From Streptomyces sp. TLI_105 (GTDB lineage Bacteria; Actinomycetota; Actinomycetes; Streptomycetales; Streptomycetaceae): a stretch of 64,000 nt of DNA. A model generated the notes under the pieces. The model was not told the DNA's origin, ran no database searches, and was given only the letters and a program-made list of their open reading frames with translations. A program made the position numbers and the translations under genes. Shown piece by piece: positions 24,415 through 32,459 of the stretch (position 1 is its first letter; every line of letters begins with the position of its first letter). The stretch covers positions 5,109,501 to 5,173,500 of the forward strand of contig NZ_FNSM01000001.1 of the NCBI RefSeq assembly GCF_900105415.1, given 5' to 3'.

Positions 24415-24864
24415 GGGTGTGTCCCCCGTTGTTCCGGCACCCCGTGACGACGGGGCGGGATGAGCCTACCGAGGTGGGAGGGGCAGGCCGTGGCCGGGAG
24501 AGCGGTGGCCCGGCCGGGGGCGGGCGGTCGGGGCCTGGAACGTCCGGGCTGTCCGAGTTGCGAAGGTGAAGTACGCGTGTGTACGCCGCGGTGATCTCGC
24601 GCATGCGGTATTTACCGGGCAGGGAGCCCTCGAACGGGTGCCCGGGGACGAGGGTCGCGGTGCTTCCCCGGCCGTGAAACTTGCTGAGGCGAAGCCGGAA
24701 CGATCAACGTGACATCAACGTGACGAGGTCGCGGGAGCGGCCGCTGTGGAAGCGGCGGTCGTGGGGGGGCGGCGGCCACGGAGGCAGCATTCACGGAAGC
24801 AGCGGGGGAGAGCAAGCCGTTCGAGCGGGAGTGGGCGTCCGTACGGTCCACGTCGACGGCCACC
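24415..24864. other. Divergent gap between pseudokinase operon and the composite WXG gene
   Basis: About 400-450 bp with no supported complete gene. It contains the 11-bp tandem repeat at 24703-24724. The last ~50 bp (24814-24864) translate in frame into sequence homologous to the start of the 138-residue WXG protein but without a start codon (see the next CDS). Confidence 0.5.
24703..24724. repeat. Tandem 11-bp repeat, candidate regulatory site
   Basis: ATCAACGTGAC occurs twice in direct succession (24703-24713, 24714-24724). One helical turn per unit would place two protein monomers on the same DNA face. It lies upstream of the composite WXG gene and of the pseudokinase promoter. Confidence 0.55.
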
Positions 24865-26535
24865 GTGGACATGAGGCTCAATCAGGTCGCCCCCGAACCC
24901 GGCGGTGGCGGCGGAGGCGGCGCAGACCTGAGCGTCGACCAGGACAAGCTCGGCGCGATCGGCAGCGCCGCGTACGCCCTGCACGGCCGGCTGGTCAAGG
25001 ACGGCAACCACGCCCGTACGAGCACGACGGAGGCGGGAACGGCCCTGGCCGGCCACGGCTTCCTCACCGGCTCCGCGCTGACGACCGTCCAGGAGACGTG
25101 GAGCTCGCAGCTGAACACGCTGCTCGACGCCTGCGCCGACATCTCCAACCACCTCGACTACAGCGCGGCCTCGCACGCCGAGGAGGCGCAGCGCGCCGTC
25201 GGCCTCGCCAAGAAGGGGCGGGGCATCTCGCACGAGGAGCTGATGCGCCTCAACGAGCTGCTCAAGGACGACAGCGGCTCCGAGGAGTTCTCCCGGACCT
25301 TCTGCGACGGCATGGGCCCGAAGGGCGCGCTGGAGTTCTTCGGCCGGCTGCCCACGGACGCGTACGACTACACGAAGGTCGACAAGCAGCGCCCCTCCGG
25401 CGTCCAGGAGCTCCAGAAGAACATGGGGCTCAGCCTGGCGACCGCCACGCAGGGCGGCGACGCGTGGACCGACAAGTGGTCGACGGAGATGCGCAAGCTC
25501 GGCACGGAACGCATCCCGCTCGCCAAGTACGACAACAACCCGGCCTTCGACTGCCAGTTGCTCGGCGGCATCATGCGCTACGGCGACTACGACAAGAACT
25601 TCCTGGTCCCGATCGCGGAGCACGTCACCCAGCTCCACGCGAAGGACCCGTACCTCTTCGCCAACAGCAAGCCGCTGATCGGCGGCGGGCTGTGGAACCA
25701 GTACAACCCGTCGGGCGTCAACGGCTCCGGCTTCGACCCGATGACCTCGATGCCGGACGCACTTGGCCACGCCCTGGAGGCGGCGACGCTGGGCCACGCC
25801 TGGGACGACCCGACGCCGGAGCTGAAGCGGGACGAGACCACGGCCACGATCATGAAGGATGCCGTCGCGAAGTACGGCGAAGACGCCGAGCTGCTCAAGA
25901 AGTGGCGGCCGACGATGGCGGACAGCCTCGGGAACATGGGCGCCGGCTACATCGACGACCTCAACTGGGCTCTGGACAAGAACACTCCGGACAGTGCCTT
26001 CCGTCCCACGAAGGAGACGGCGGCCCACCCCGTGTTCGGGCAGGACGAGACGATCAGGTTCCTGAGCACTCTCGGTCGGCACCCGGACGCCTACGCCACG
26101 GTCTCCACCGCTGAGCGCCTCTACGCCACCAGCGTTCTCGAAGCGCAGGTCGGCCCGGACGGCAGGATCGACGAGGGGCACGCGCGGGGCGCCGTGTTCA
26201 CGGGCGCCACTCTTCAGGGTCTGCTCGGCCAGTCCCGTGGGGACCAGGTCGAGGCCGAGGGCATGAAGAAGCACGAGGAGTACGAGAAGGCGCAGGCGGC
26301 CAAGGCCGGTTGGGTGGAGTTCGGAGCCACGGTGGGCATCGCGGCCGGCGTCGCCTTCCTGCCCGCGACCGCCGCCGTCGGTGCGGCCGCCGTCCTCGTC
26401 CCCCTCGCGGTCGACTCCGGTTCCGGCGCGATGGAGCAGCTGGCCGGGCAGGTCATCGGTGACTGGTCGGACCAGTCGACCGAGGATCACAAGGACAAGA
26501 CCTTCGCCGAGAAGAAGTGGCGCGGTGAGCAGTAG
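24865..26535 (+). CDS. Composite WXG/DUF6571-like protein, paralogue of the 15.0-17.8 kb pair; N-terminus uncertain
   Basis: From GTG 24865, 556 residues (ATG 24871 also possible). Residues 3-~110 match the 138-residue WXG protein (MRLNQV, poly-Gly, HGFLTGSAL, then TWSS where the paralogue has TWRG). The rest matches the core of the 772-residue protein (MGPKGALEFF, LGHALEAATLG, SLGNMGAGYIDDLN, a hydrophobic Gly/Ala segment near 490-520). So one gene fuses what are two genes at 15 kb and lacks the larger protein's own WXG head. The homology continues upstream of 24865 to codon 24814, where AAG stands in place of the paralogue's ATG, behind GGGGGAG. No good ribosome-binding site precedes 24865. 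Either a degraded start, a non-standard start or a sequence error. Confidence 0.65.
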   Translation: MDMRLNQVAPEPGGGGGGGADLSVDQDKLGAIGSAAYALHGRLVKDGNHARTSTTEAGTALAGHGFLTGSALTTVQETWSSQLNTLLDACADISNHLDYSAASHAEEAQRAVGLAKKGRGISHEELMRLNELLKDDSGSEEFSRTFCDGMGPKGALEFFGRLPTDAYDYTKVDKQRPSGVQELQKNMGLSLATATQGGDAWTDKWSTEMRKLGTERIPLAKYDNNPAFDCQLLGGIMRYGDYDKNFLVPIAEHVTQLHAKDPYLFANSKPLIGGGLWNQYNPSGVNGSGFDPMTSMPDALGHALEAATLGHAWDDPTPELKRDETTATIMKDAVAKYGEDAELLKKWRPTMADSLGNMGAGYIDDLNWALDKNTPDSAFRPTKETAAHPVFGQDETIRFLSTLGRHPDAYATVSTAERLYATSVLEAQVGPDGRIDEGHARGAVFTGATLQGLLGQSRGDQVEAEGMKKHEEYEKAQAAKAGWVEFGATVGIAAGVAFLPATAAVGAAAVLVPLAVDSGSGAMEQLAGQVIGDWSDQSTEDHKDKTFAEKKWRGEQ

Positions 26536-26557
26536 CCGACGGGCGGGGCGACTTCCG

Positions 26558-26944
26558 TCAGTCCTCGGCCGTCTCGGCGGCCGGGGACAGCTGGGACAGG
26601 AGCAGGGTCGTCGCGCGGGTGATCAGGGCCGCGAGGAGGATCGTCGCGAGGCCCTCGATGTGCAGGTAGCCGATCTTCGGGCCCAGCCAGGACAGCAGCC
26701 ACCAGATCAGGGCGTCCTGGACGAAGCCCGCGAGGCCGAAGACCAGGAGGGCGGGGAGCGGGACGCGGCCCGAGGGACCGATGGAGATCAGCTGGGTGAG
26801 GATCGTCATGACGAGGGCTGCCATGAGGACGGCGAGGACCGCGTCGACGGTCTCCGTGCCGCCGAGGGCGATGCCGGGCAGCAGGCCGCAGGCGAGGCCC
26901 ACGCCGATGAGGACGCCCAGTCTGCGTCTTCCTTGATCGTTCAT
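26558..26944 (-). CDS. Small integral membrane protein, holin-4-like
   Basis: 128 residues with about four hydrophobic segments: VLIGVGLACGLLPGIALGG, VLAVLMAALVMTILTQLIS, ALLVFGLAGFVQDALIWWLLSWL and LATILLAALITRATTLLL. Size and spacing resemble the bacterial phage-holin-4-superfamily membrane proteins, which are common in actinobacteria and usually not lytic; I cannot confirm family membership. ATG at 26944 starts MNDQGRRRLG, with positive charges before the first helix. It lies downstream of tRNA-Cys on the same strand and is convergent with the composite WXG gene. Confidence 0.68.
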   Translation of the reverse strand: MNDQGRRRLGVLIGVGLACGLLPGIALGGTETVDAVLAVLMAALVMTILTQLISIGPSGRVPLPALLVFGLAGFVQDALIWWLLSWLGPKIGYLHIEGLATILLAALITRATTLLLSQLSPAAETAED

Positions 26945-27023
26945 GGGTGGACTGTCGCACACCGGGCGGTGGATGGTGAAGATCCCGTGAGCTCCCGTGA
27001 AGGAGATCGCGCGGAGCTCGCTT

Positions 27024-27097
27024 GGAGACCGTGATCGGAATCGAACCGACGTAACTCGCTTTGCAGGCGAGCCCCTCAACCACTCGGGCACACGGTC
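27024..27097 (-). tRNA. tRNA-Cys(GCA)
   Basis: Read on the minus strand: acceptor GACCGTG/CACGGTC, D-stem CCC/GGG, anticodon stem CTCGC/GCGAG with loop CTGCAAA (anticodon GCA), T-arm GTCGG TTCGATT CCGAT, discriminator U73 and an encoded CCA (27024-27026). U73 is a cysteine identity element. Total 74 nt including CCA. Confidence 0.95.
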
Positions 27098-27265
27098 GTG
27101 TTGTGCACGAGTACGACCGTAGGGCGGGGGCCGGGAGGGGCTCAAGGGTTCCGGGGGGCGTGCCATGCGACTGCCACACCGCCGCAACATTCCGTTCGCG
27201 GTCGTACGTCCAAGGACCGAGGAGGACCGGGACTCCTGACAGGAGCCATCCCGGGGTTCACCTCT

Positions 27266-27271
27266 TACTCT
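27266..27271 (+). promoter_or_regulatory. -10 box, leaderless start of the MFS gene
   Basis: TACTCT is followed by six G residues and then the ATG at 27278, so transcription would begin at or near the start codon. No clear -35 at 17-18 bp. Confidence 0.5.
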
Positions 27272-27277
27272 GGGGGG

Positions 27278-28747
27278 ATGAGCGCCCTCGAACCCCGCGA
27301 CGCCGACGTCGCCCCCGTCCCCGCACCCCCTGCCGTACGCGGCGACGCCAAGGGCTCCGTCCTCGACCCGGACCACCGGGCGCTCAGCATCGGCATGGTC
27401 TCCGTCGTCCTGCTCATCGCCTTCGAGGCGACCGCCGTCGGCACCGCCATGCCCGTCGCCGCCCGCGAACTGCAGGGCATCCCGCTCTACGCCTTCGCCT
27501 TCTCCGCGTACTTCACCACCAGCCTCTTCGGCATGGTCCTGGCCGGCCAGTGGTCCGACCGGAGCGGTCCGCTCGCGCCCCTCACCACCGGCATCAGCGC
27601 CTTCGCCGCCGGACTGCTCCTCTCCGGGACCGCCGGTGCCATGTGGATGTTCATCCTGGGCCGGGCCGTGCAGGGCCTCGGCGGCGGTCTCGTCATCGTC
27701 GCCCTGTACGTGGTCGTCGGCCGGGCCTACGCCGAACACCTCCGGCCCGCGATCATGGCCGCCTTCGCCGCGAGCTGGGTCGTGCCCTCCATCGTCGGCC
27801 CCCTCGCCTCCGGGACGATCACCGAGCAGCTCGGCTGGCGATGGGTCTTCGTCGGCATCCCCGTCCTCGTCGTCTTCCCGCTGGCCCTCGCCCTCCCCGC
27901 GATACGCCGCACCGCCTCCGGTCCCGCCGACCCGGGCGCGCCCCTCGCCCCCTGGGACCGGCGCCGGATCGTCCTCGCCCTCGGCATCTCGGCCGGCGCG
28001 GCGCTCCTCCAGTACGCGGGCCAGGAGCTGCGTCCGCTCGCCCTCCTCCCCGCCGCGGCCGGTCTCGCGCTGCTCGTGCCCGCCGTCCGCGGGCTGCTGC
28101 CGCGCGGCACCTGCCGGGCCGCCCGCGGTCTGCCCTCCGTCGTCCTGCTCCGCGGCATCGCCGCCGGGTCCTTCATCGCCGCCGAGTCCTTCATCCCCCT
28201 GATGCTGGTCTCCCAGCGCGGCCTCAGCCCCACCCTGGCCGGTTTCTCCCTCGCCCTCGGCGGCCTCACCTGGGCGCTCGGTTCCTGGATCCAGTCCCGG
28301 CCGTGGACGGAGCCGTACCGGGAGCGGCTCGTCGTCCTCGGCATGGTCCTCATCGCCCTCGCGATCGCCGGCGCGCCCAGTGTGCTGATCACGTGGGTGC
28401 CGGCGTGGACGGTCGCGGTCGTCTGGGCCTTCGGCTGCCTCGGCATGGGCGCGGTGATCTCCTCCACGAGCGTGCTCCTGATGAAGCTCTCCGCCCCCGA
28501 GGAGGTCGGCGCCAACTCGGCCGCGCTCCAGATCTCCGACGGCCTCTCCAACGTCCTGCTCCTCGCGGCCGGCGGCGCGGCCTTCGCGGCGCTCGGCGGC
28601 GGCGCGGTGGGCCACGCGATGGACGCCGGCGCGACCACCGGCTCCCACCCGGCCGCCTTCGCGGCCGTCTTCCTGCCGGTGGCGGGGGTGGCGGCGATCG
28701 GGGTGTGGGTCGCGACGCGGCTGCGGGAGGTGCCGGAAAGCCGATGA
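27278..28747 (+). CDS. MFS transporter (drug/solute exporter, DHA-like)
   Basis: 489 residues with about 12-14 hydrophobic segments; N-terminal ~35 residues are cytoplasmic and proline-rich. The loop between helices 2 and 3 reads GQWSDRSGPLAPL (the MFS GxxxDRxGR-type motif A) and helix 4 carries LGRAVQGLGGGLVIVALYVVVGRAY, the motif typical of DHA exporters. Substrate unknown. The ATG at 27278 lies 6 bp from a -10 box and has no separate Shine-Dalgarno, consistent with leaderless expression. The next gene (an RHH antitoxin) starts 31 bp downstream but appears to have its own signals. Confidence 0.87.
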   Translation: MSALEPRDADVAPVPAPPAVRGDAKGSVLDPDHRALSIGMVSVVLLIAFEATAVGTAMPVAARELQGIPLYAFAFSAYFTTSLFGMVLAGQWSDRSGPLAPLTTGISAFAAGLLLSGTAGAMWMFILGRAVQGLGGGLVIVALYVVVGRAYAEHLRPAIMAAFAASWVVPSIVGPLASGTITEQLGWRWVFVGIPVLVVFPLALALPAIRRTASGPADPGAPLAPWDRRRIVLALGISAGAALLQYAGQELRPLALLPAAAGLALLVPAVRGLLPRGTCRAARGLPSVVLLRGIAAGSFIAAESFIPLMLVSQRGLSPTLAGFSLALGGLTWALGSWIQSRPWTEPYRERLVVLGMVLIALAIAGAPSVLITWVPAWTVAVVWAFGCLGMGAVISSTSVLLMKLSAPEEVGANSAALQISDGLSNVLLLAAGGAAFAALGGGAVGHAMDAGATTGSHPAAFAAVFLPVAGVAAIGVWVATRLREVPESR

Positions 28748-28778
28748 CACCGGGCGGTACCACGCGGTACCGTGAGGT

Positions 28779-28976
28779 ATGGCTGGTCTGAATGTCAGGT
28801 TCACAGAAGAAGAGCTGGACGCGCTGCGCGAGCGGGCGGAGGCCGAGGGACGCAGCATGCAGTCCTTCGCCCATGACGCCGTGGTCCGGGCCATAAACGA
28901 GCACTCCCGCCTCTTCAACGAGGCGGCCGAGCACGTTCTCAAGGTCAGCGAGGAGCTGAACCGGAGGCTCGCGTGA
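28779..28976 (+). CDS. RHH-type antitoxin (partner of Doc-like toxin)
   Basis: 65 residues. N-terminal MAGLNVRFTEEELDALRERAEAEGRSM has the beta strand plus two helices of a ribbon-helix-helix (CopG/Arc-like) DNA-binding domain; the C-terminal helix (HSRLFNEAAEHVLKVSEELNRRL) would contact the toxin. It overlaps the toxin gene by 4 bp (GTGA), the classical antitoxin-first arrangement with translational coupling, and probably autoregulates the operon. TACCGT (28768-28773) 5 bp before the ATG may be a leaderless -10; GAGG overlaps the same stretch. Confidence 0.85.
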   Translation: MAGLNVRFTEEELDALRERAEAEGRSMQSFAHDAVVRAINEHSRLFNEAAEHVLKVSEELNRRLA

Positions 28977-29344
28977 CGTACTACCTCACCCTTCCCGAGC
29001 TGCTGAACCTGGCAGCCCGGCTGGGGACGGACGAGGTGCGGGACTATGGCCTGCTCGACTCGGCCCTGGCGCGCCCGCAGTCCAGCGTCTTCGGCCAGGA
29101 CGCCTACCCCGACGTGTGGCAGAAGGCCGCCGCGCTCATGGAGTCTCTGGCCCGCAACCACGGCCTCGTGGACGGCAACAAGCGCATCGCCTGGTACGCG
29201 ACCTGGGTCTTCCTGCACCTGAACGGGCACCCGCTCGACGCGGACTTCGACGTCGACGAGGCCGAGTCGTTCGTCCTGGACGTCTGTCAGGGGGCCCTCG
29301 ACGTCCCCAAGATCGCCGCGCAGCTCCCGAGGTTCGCGCGCTGA
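28973..29344 (+). CDS. Doc/Fic family toxin (death-on-curing type)
   Basis: 123 residues, all-helical. The active-site loop is His63-GLVD-Gly68-Asn69-Lys70-Arg71 (NHGLVDGNKRIA), the Doc-type variant of the Fic motif in which Gly-Asn-Lys replaces Gly-Asn-Gly. Doc is known to phosphorylate elongation factor Tu rather than AMPylate, because of this change. N-terminal YYLTLPELLNLAARLG is also family-typical. GTG start at 28973 overlapping the antitoxin stop. Two-gene module, followed by a strong terminator. On the chromosome it may act in stress persistence or be a relic. Confidence 0.88.
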   Translation: MTYYLTLPELLNLAARLGTDEVRDYGLLDSALARPQSSVFGQDAYPDVWQKAAALMESLARNHGLVDGNKRIAWYATWVFLHLNGHPLDADFDVDEAESFVLDVCQGALDVPKIAAQLPRFAR

Positions 29345-29353
29345 ACCGGGGCC

Positions 29354-29390
29354 GGGCCGTGCGGCGGATGTGATGCTCGCCGCACGGCCC
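29354..29390 (+). terminator. Terminator after the toxin-antitoxin pair
   Basis: GGGCCGTGCGGCG (29354-29366) pairs perfectly with CGCCGCACGGCCC (29378-29390) around an 11-nt loop, 10 bp after the toxin stop. Confidence 0.85.
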
Positions 29391-29493
29391 GAGGTCACAG
29401 CGCCGCCCGCTCCGTGTTCGATCGAGGTTCCGCCCGGGCCGCCGGTAAGGTGGCCCGGTTGTCATATCTGGACGAGCGTCGAACCCGGAGATC

Positions 29494-31290
29494 GTGACTA
29501 CCACCACCGCCACCTCCTCCCATCACCTTTCTCCCGCCTTCCCCGGCCGGGCCCCGTGGGGTACCGCCGGCAAGCTGCGCGCCTGGCAGCAGGGCGCGAT
29601 GGAGAAGTACATCCAGGAGCAGCCCCGTGACTTCCTCGCGGTCGCCACGCCCGGCGCCGGCAAGACCACCTTCGCGCTGACCCTCGCCTCATGGCTGCTG
29701 CACCACCACGTCGTGCAGCAGGTCACCGTCGTCGCCCCCACCGAGCACCTGAAGAAGCAGTGGGCGGCCGCCGCCGCGCGGATAGGGATCAAGCTGGACC
29801 CGGAGTACAGCGCCGGACCGCTCAGCAAGGAGTACGACGGCGTCGCCATCACGTACGCCGGCGTCGGCGTACGGCCCATGCTCCACCGCAACCGATCCGA
29901 ACAGCGCAAGACCCTCGTCATCCTGGACGAGATCCACCACGCCGGAGACTCCAAGTCCTGGGGCGAGGCCTGCCTGGAGGCCTTCGAGCCCGCCACGCGG
30001 CGCCTCGCGCTCACCGGCACCCCCTTCCGCTCGGACACCAACCCGATCCCCTTCGTCACGTACGAGGAGGGGAACGACGGCATCCGGCGGTCGTCGGCCG
30101 ACTACACCTACGGCTACGGCAACGCGCTCGGCGACGGCGTCGTGCGGCCGGTCATCTTCCTCTCCTACAGCGGCAACATGCGCTGGCGCACCAAGGCCGG
30201 CGACGAGATCGCCGCCCGCCTCGGCGAGCCGATGACCAAGGACGCCGTCTCGCAGGCCTGGCGCACCGCGCTCGACCCCAAGGGCGACTGGATGCCGAAC
30301 GTCCTGCGCGCCGCCGACCGGCGGCTGACCGAGGTCCGCAAGTCCATCCCGGACGCCGGCGGCCTCGTCATCGCCTCCGACCAGGACTCGGCCCGCTCGT
30401 ACGCCAAGCTGATCCGCGAGATCACCGGCACCAAGGCCACCGTCGTCCTCTCCGACGACGCCGGCGCCTCGAACCGCATCGACGAGTTCAGCGAGAGCAC
30501 CGACCGCTGGATGGTCGCGGTCAGGATGGTGTCGGAGGGCGTCGACGTCCCCCGCCTCTCCGTCGGCGTGTACGCCACCACCATCTCGACCCCCCTCTTC
30601 TTCGCCCAGGCCGTCGGCCGCTTCGTGCGATCCCGCAGGCGCGGCGAGACCGCGTCCGTGTTCCTTCCCACGATTCCCAGCCTCCTCGGTTTCGCCAACG
30701 AGATGGAGGTCGAGCGCGACCACGTCCTCGACAAGCCGAAGAAGGCCGGCGAGGACGAGGACCCGTACGCCGAGTCCGAGAAGGAGATGGCCGAGGCCGA
30801 GCGCCAGCAGGACGAGGACACCGGCGAGCAGGACATGCTGCCCTTCGAGGCGCTGGAGTCCGACGCCGTCTTCGACCGCGTCCTGTACAACAGCGCCGAG
30901 TTCGGCATGCAGGCCCACCCCGGCAGCGAGGAGGAGCAGGACTACCTCGGCATCCCCGGCCTCCTCGAACCCGACCAGGTGCAGCTGCTCCTCCAGAAGC
31001 GCCAGGCCCGGCAGATCGCGCACAGCCGCAAGAAGCCGGACACCGAGGCGGACCTCCTGGAGCTTCCGGCGGAACGGCGTCCCGTCGTTTCCCACAAGGA
31101 GCTGCTCGAGCTGCGGAAACAGCTCAACACGATGGTGGGTGCGTACGTTCATCAGAGCGGCAAGCCCCACGGCGTGATCCACACCGAGCTGCGCCGGGTC
31201 TGCGGCGGGCCGCCGAGCGCGGAGGCGACGGCGGGGCAGATCCGGGAACGGATCAAGAAGGTCCAGGAGTGGGCCACCCGCATGCGCTGA
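29494..31290 (+). CDS. SF2 DEAD/DEAH-type helicase
   Basis: 598 residues. Helicase core: Q/aromatic lead KLRAWQQGAMEKYI, Walker A TPGAGKTTF (~52-60), motif Ia VVAPTEHL, Walker B LDEIHH, motif III LTGTPFR, and motif VI QAVGRFVRSRRRGE near 375. After the C-terminal RecA domain comes an acidic spacer (about 415-450, ESEKEMAEAERQQDEDTGEQ) and a charged helical tail ending KKVQEWATRMR. Resembles UvrB/XPB-like or restriction-type translocases. Single gene, widespread in Streptomyces as far as I recall; no nuclease partner next to it, so housekeeping DNA/RNA remodelling is more likely than defence. GTG start with GGAG nearby; terminator follows. Confidence 0.88.
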   Translation: MTTTTATSSHHLSPAFPGRAPWGTAGKLRAWQQGAMEKYIQEQPRDFLAVATPGAGKTTFALTLASWLLHHHVVQQVTVVAPTEHLKKQWAAAAARIGIKLDPEYSAGPLSKEYDGVAITYAGVGVRPMLHRNRSEQRKTLVILDEIHHAGDSKSWGEACLEAFEPATRRLALTGTPFRSDTNPIPFVTYEEGNDGIRRSSADYTYGYGNALGDGVVRPVIFLSYSGNMRWRTKAGDEIAARLGEPMTKDAVSQAWRTALDPKGDWMPNVLRAADRRLTEVRKSIPDAGGLVIASDQDSARSYAKLIREITGTKATVVLSDDAGASNRIDEFSESTDRWMVAVRMVSEGVDVPRLSVGVYATTISTPLFFAQAVGRFVRSRRRGETASVFLPTIPSLLGFANEMEVERDHVLDKPKKAGEDEDPYAESEKEMAEAERQQDEDTGEQDMLPFEALESDAVFDRVLYNSAEFGMQAHPGSEEEQDYLGIPGLLEPDQVQLLLQKRQARQIAHSRKKPDTEADLLELPAERRPVVSHKELLELRKQLNTMVGAYVHQSGKPHGVIHTELRRVCGGPPSAEATAGQIRERIKKVQEWATRMR

Positions 31291-31313
31291 TCCCCGGCCC
31301 CCGAGATGTGACC

Positions 31314-31345
31314 GAGGCCCGTACGCCGCCGCGCGTACGGGCCTC
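31314..31345 (+). terminator. Terminator after helicase
   Basis: GAGGCCCGTACGC (31314-31326) pairs exactly with GCGTACGGGCCTC (31333-31345), 6-nt loop, 23 bp downstream of the stop. Confidence 0.85.
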
Positions 31346-31704
31346 GCGCATCCCATGAGGACGGGAGCGGGCCCGGAGACCGGCCCCCACGGTCGGCCTC
31401 CTGCCGCCTCCACGCTACGGGCACGACATAACCGATCTTGTCCGCCAAAGTCCCTCGTCCGACCGACGAAGGTCCCGAAACGTCTTCATCCGGTCGCCTG
31501 CGCCCGGATTCTGGACGAGGTCTTCCGCTCAGCGGAGCGCGCCGCTACTGTCCCGGCTCACAAGCATTCGCCCCGTGGCAGCGCCGCCGCGGAGCGCAGC
31601 CGGTGTACCCCTTCCTGCCGGCGGCCTCTGACGTGCGTCGCCGCGGGACCGGCGCCGTAACTCCGTGAGAGCCCGCCGCCACTCACCCTGAAGGAGAGGG
31701 CGTC
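31346..31704 (+). other. Gap before IclR regulator gene
   Basis: About 360 bp with moderate GC and no ORF showing homology or codon bias that I accept. A GAAGGAGAGGG ribosome-binding site lies just before the IclR GTG. No operator-like palindrome was recognised. Confidence 0.4.
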
Positions 31705-32346
31705 GTGACCGCGGAGACCTCCCAGACGCTCGACCGGGGACTCAGAGTCCTCAAACTGCTCGCCGACACCGACCACGGCCTGACGGTCACCGAGTTGTCC
31801 AACAAACTCGGTGTCAACCGGACCGTGGTCTACCGGCTCCTCGCCACGCTCGAGCAGCACGCCCTCGTCCGCCGCGACCTCGGCGGACGCGCCCGCGTCG
31901 GCCTCGGCGTGCTGCGGCTCGGCCGCCAGGTCCACCCCCTGGTGCGCGAGGCCGCGCTGCCCGCGCTGCGCTCGCTCGCCGAGGACATAGGGGCGACCGC
32001 CCACCTGACCCTCGTCGACGGCGCGGAGGCGCTCGCCGTCGCCGTCGTCGAACCGACCTGGACCGACTACCACGTCGCCTACCGGGCCGGCTTCCGACAC
32101 CCGCTCGACCGGGGCGCTGCCGGCCGTGCGATCCTCGCCGCCCGCCAGGGCGGACTGACCGAACCCGGCTTCACCCTCACCCACGGCGAACTGGAGGCCG
32201 GCGCCAGCGGCGCGGCCGCGCCGCTGGTCGGCGTCACCGGCGTCGAGGGCAGCGTCGGCGTCGTCATGCTCGCGGACGCGGTACCGGAGCGGGTGGGCCC
32301 GCGGGTGGTGGACGCGGCCCGAGAGGTCGCGGACGCGCTGCGCTAG
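31705..32346 (+). CDS. IclR-family transcriptional regulator
   Basis: 213 residues. N-terminal winged helix (SQTLDRGLRVLKLLADTDHGLTVTELSNKLGVNRTVVYRLLATLEQHALVRR, residues 5-56) is the IclR HTH, followed by an effector-binding domain (PLVREAALPALRSLAEDIGATAHLTLVDG ... HPLDRGAAGRAILAA). The ligand domain is a little shorter than the 250-residue norm. GTG start with a good GAAGGAG site. Neither neighbour is an obvious metabolic operon, so its target is probably elsewhere or itself. Confidence 0.9.
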   Translation: MTAETSQTLDRGLRVLKLLADTDHGLTVTELSNKLGVNRTVVYRLLATLEQHALVRRDLGGRARVGLGVLRLGRQVHPLVREAALPALRSLAEDIGATAHLTLVDGAEALAVAVVEPTWTDYHVAYRAGFRHPLDRGAAGRAILAARQGGLTEPGFTLTHGELEAGASGAAAPLVGVTGVEGSVGVVMLADAVPERVGPRVVDAAREVADALR

Positions 32347-32459
32347 GGCGCGCGGCAACAAGCCCTCACGCCCCGGGCGGCGCCCCCGCCTTCCTGCGTC
32401 TGCGCCTGCCGGCGCGGCCCTCACCCGCCGTGCGGGCCCGCGCCAGACTGGGCGGTGCC

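Noticed and set aside
27024..27097. tRNA-Cys as integration site for the 11.6-26.5 kb block
   Set aside because: No integrase and no duplicated tRNA 3' end were found on the far side of the block.
29494..31290. Helicase as part of a phage-defence island next to the Doc toxin
   Set aside because: No nuclease, methylase or other defence partner; a strong terminator separates the two; the helicase seems a common single gene in Streptomyces.
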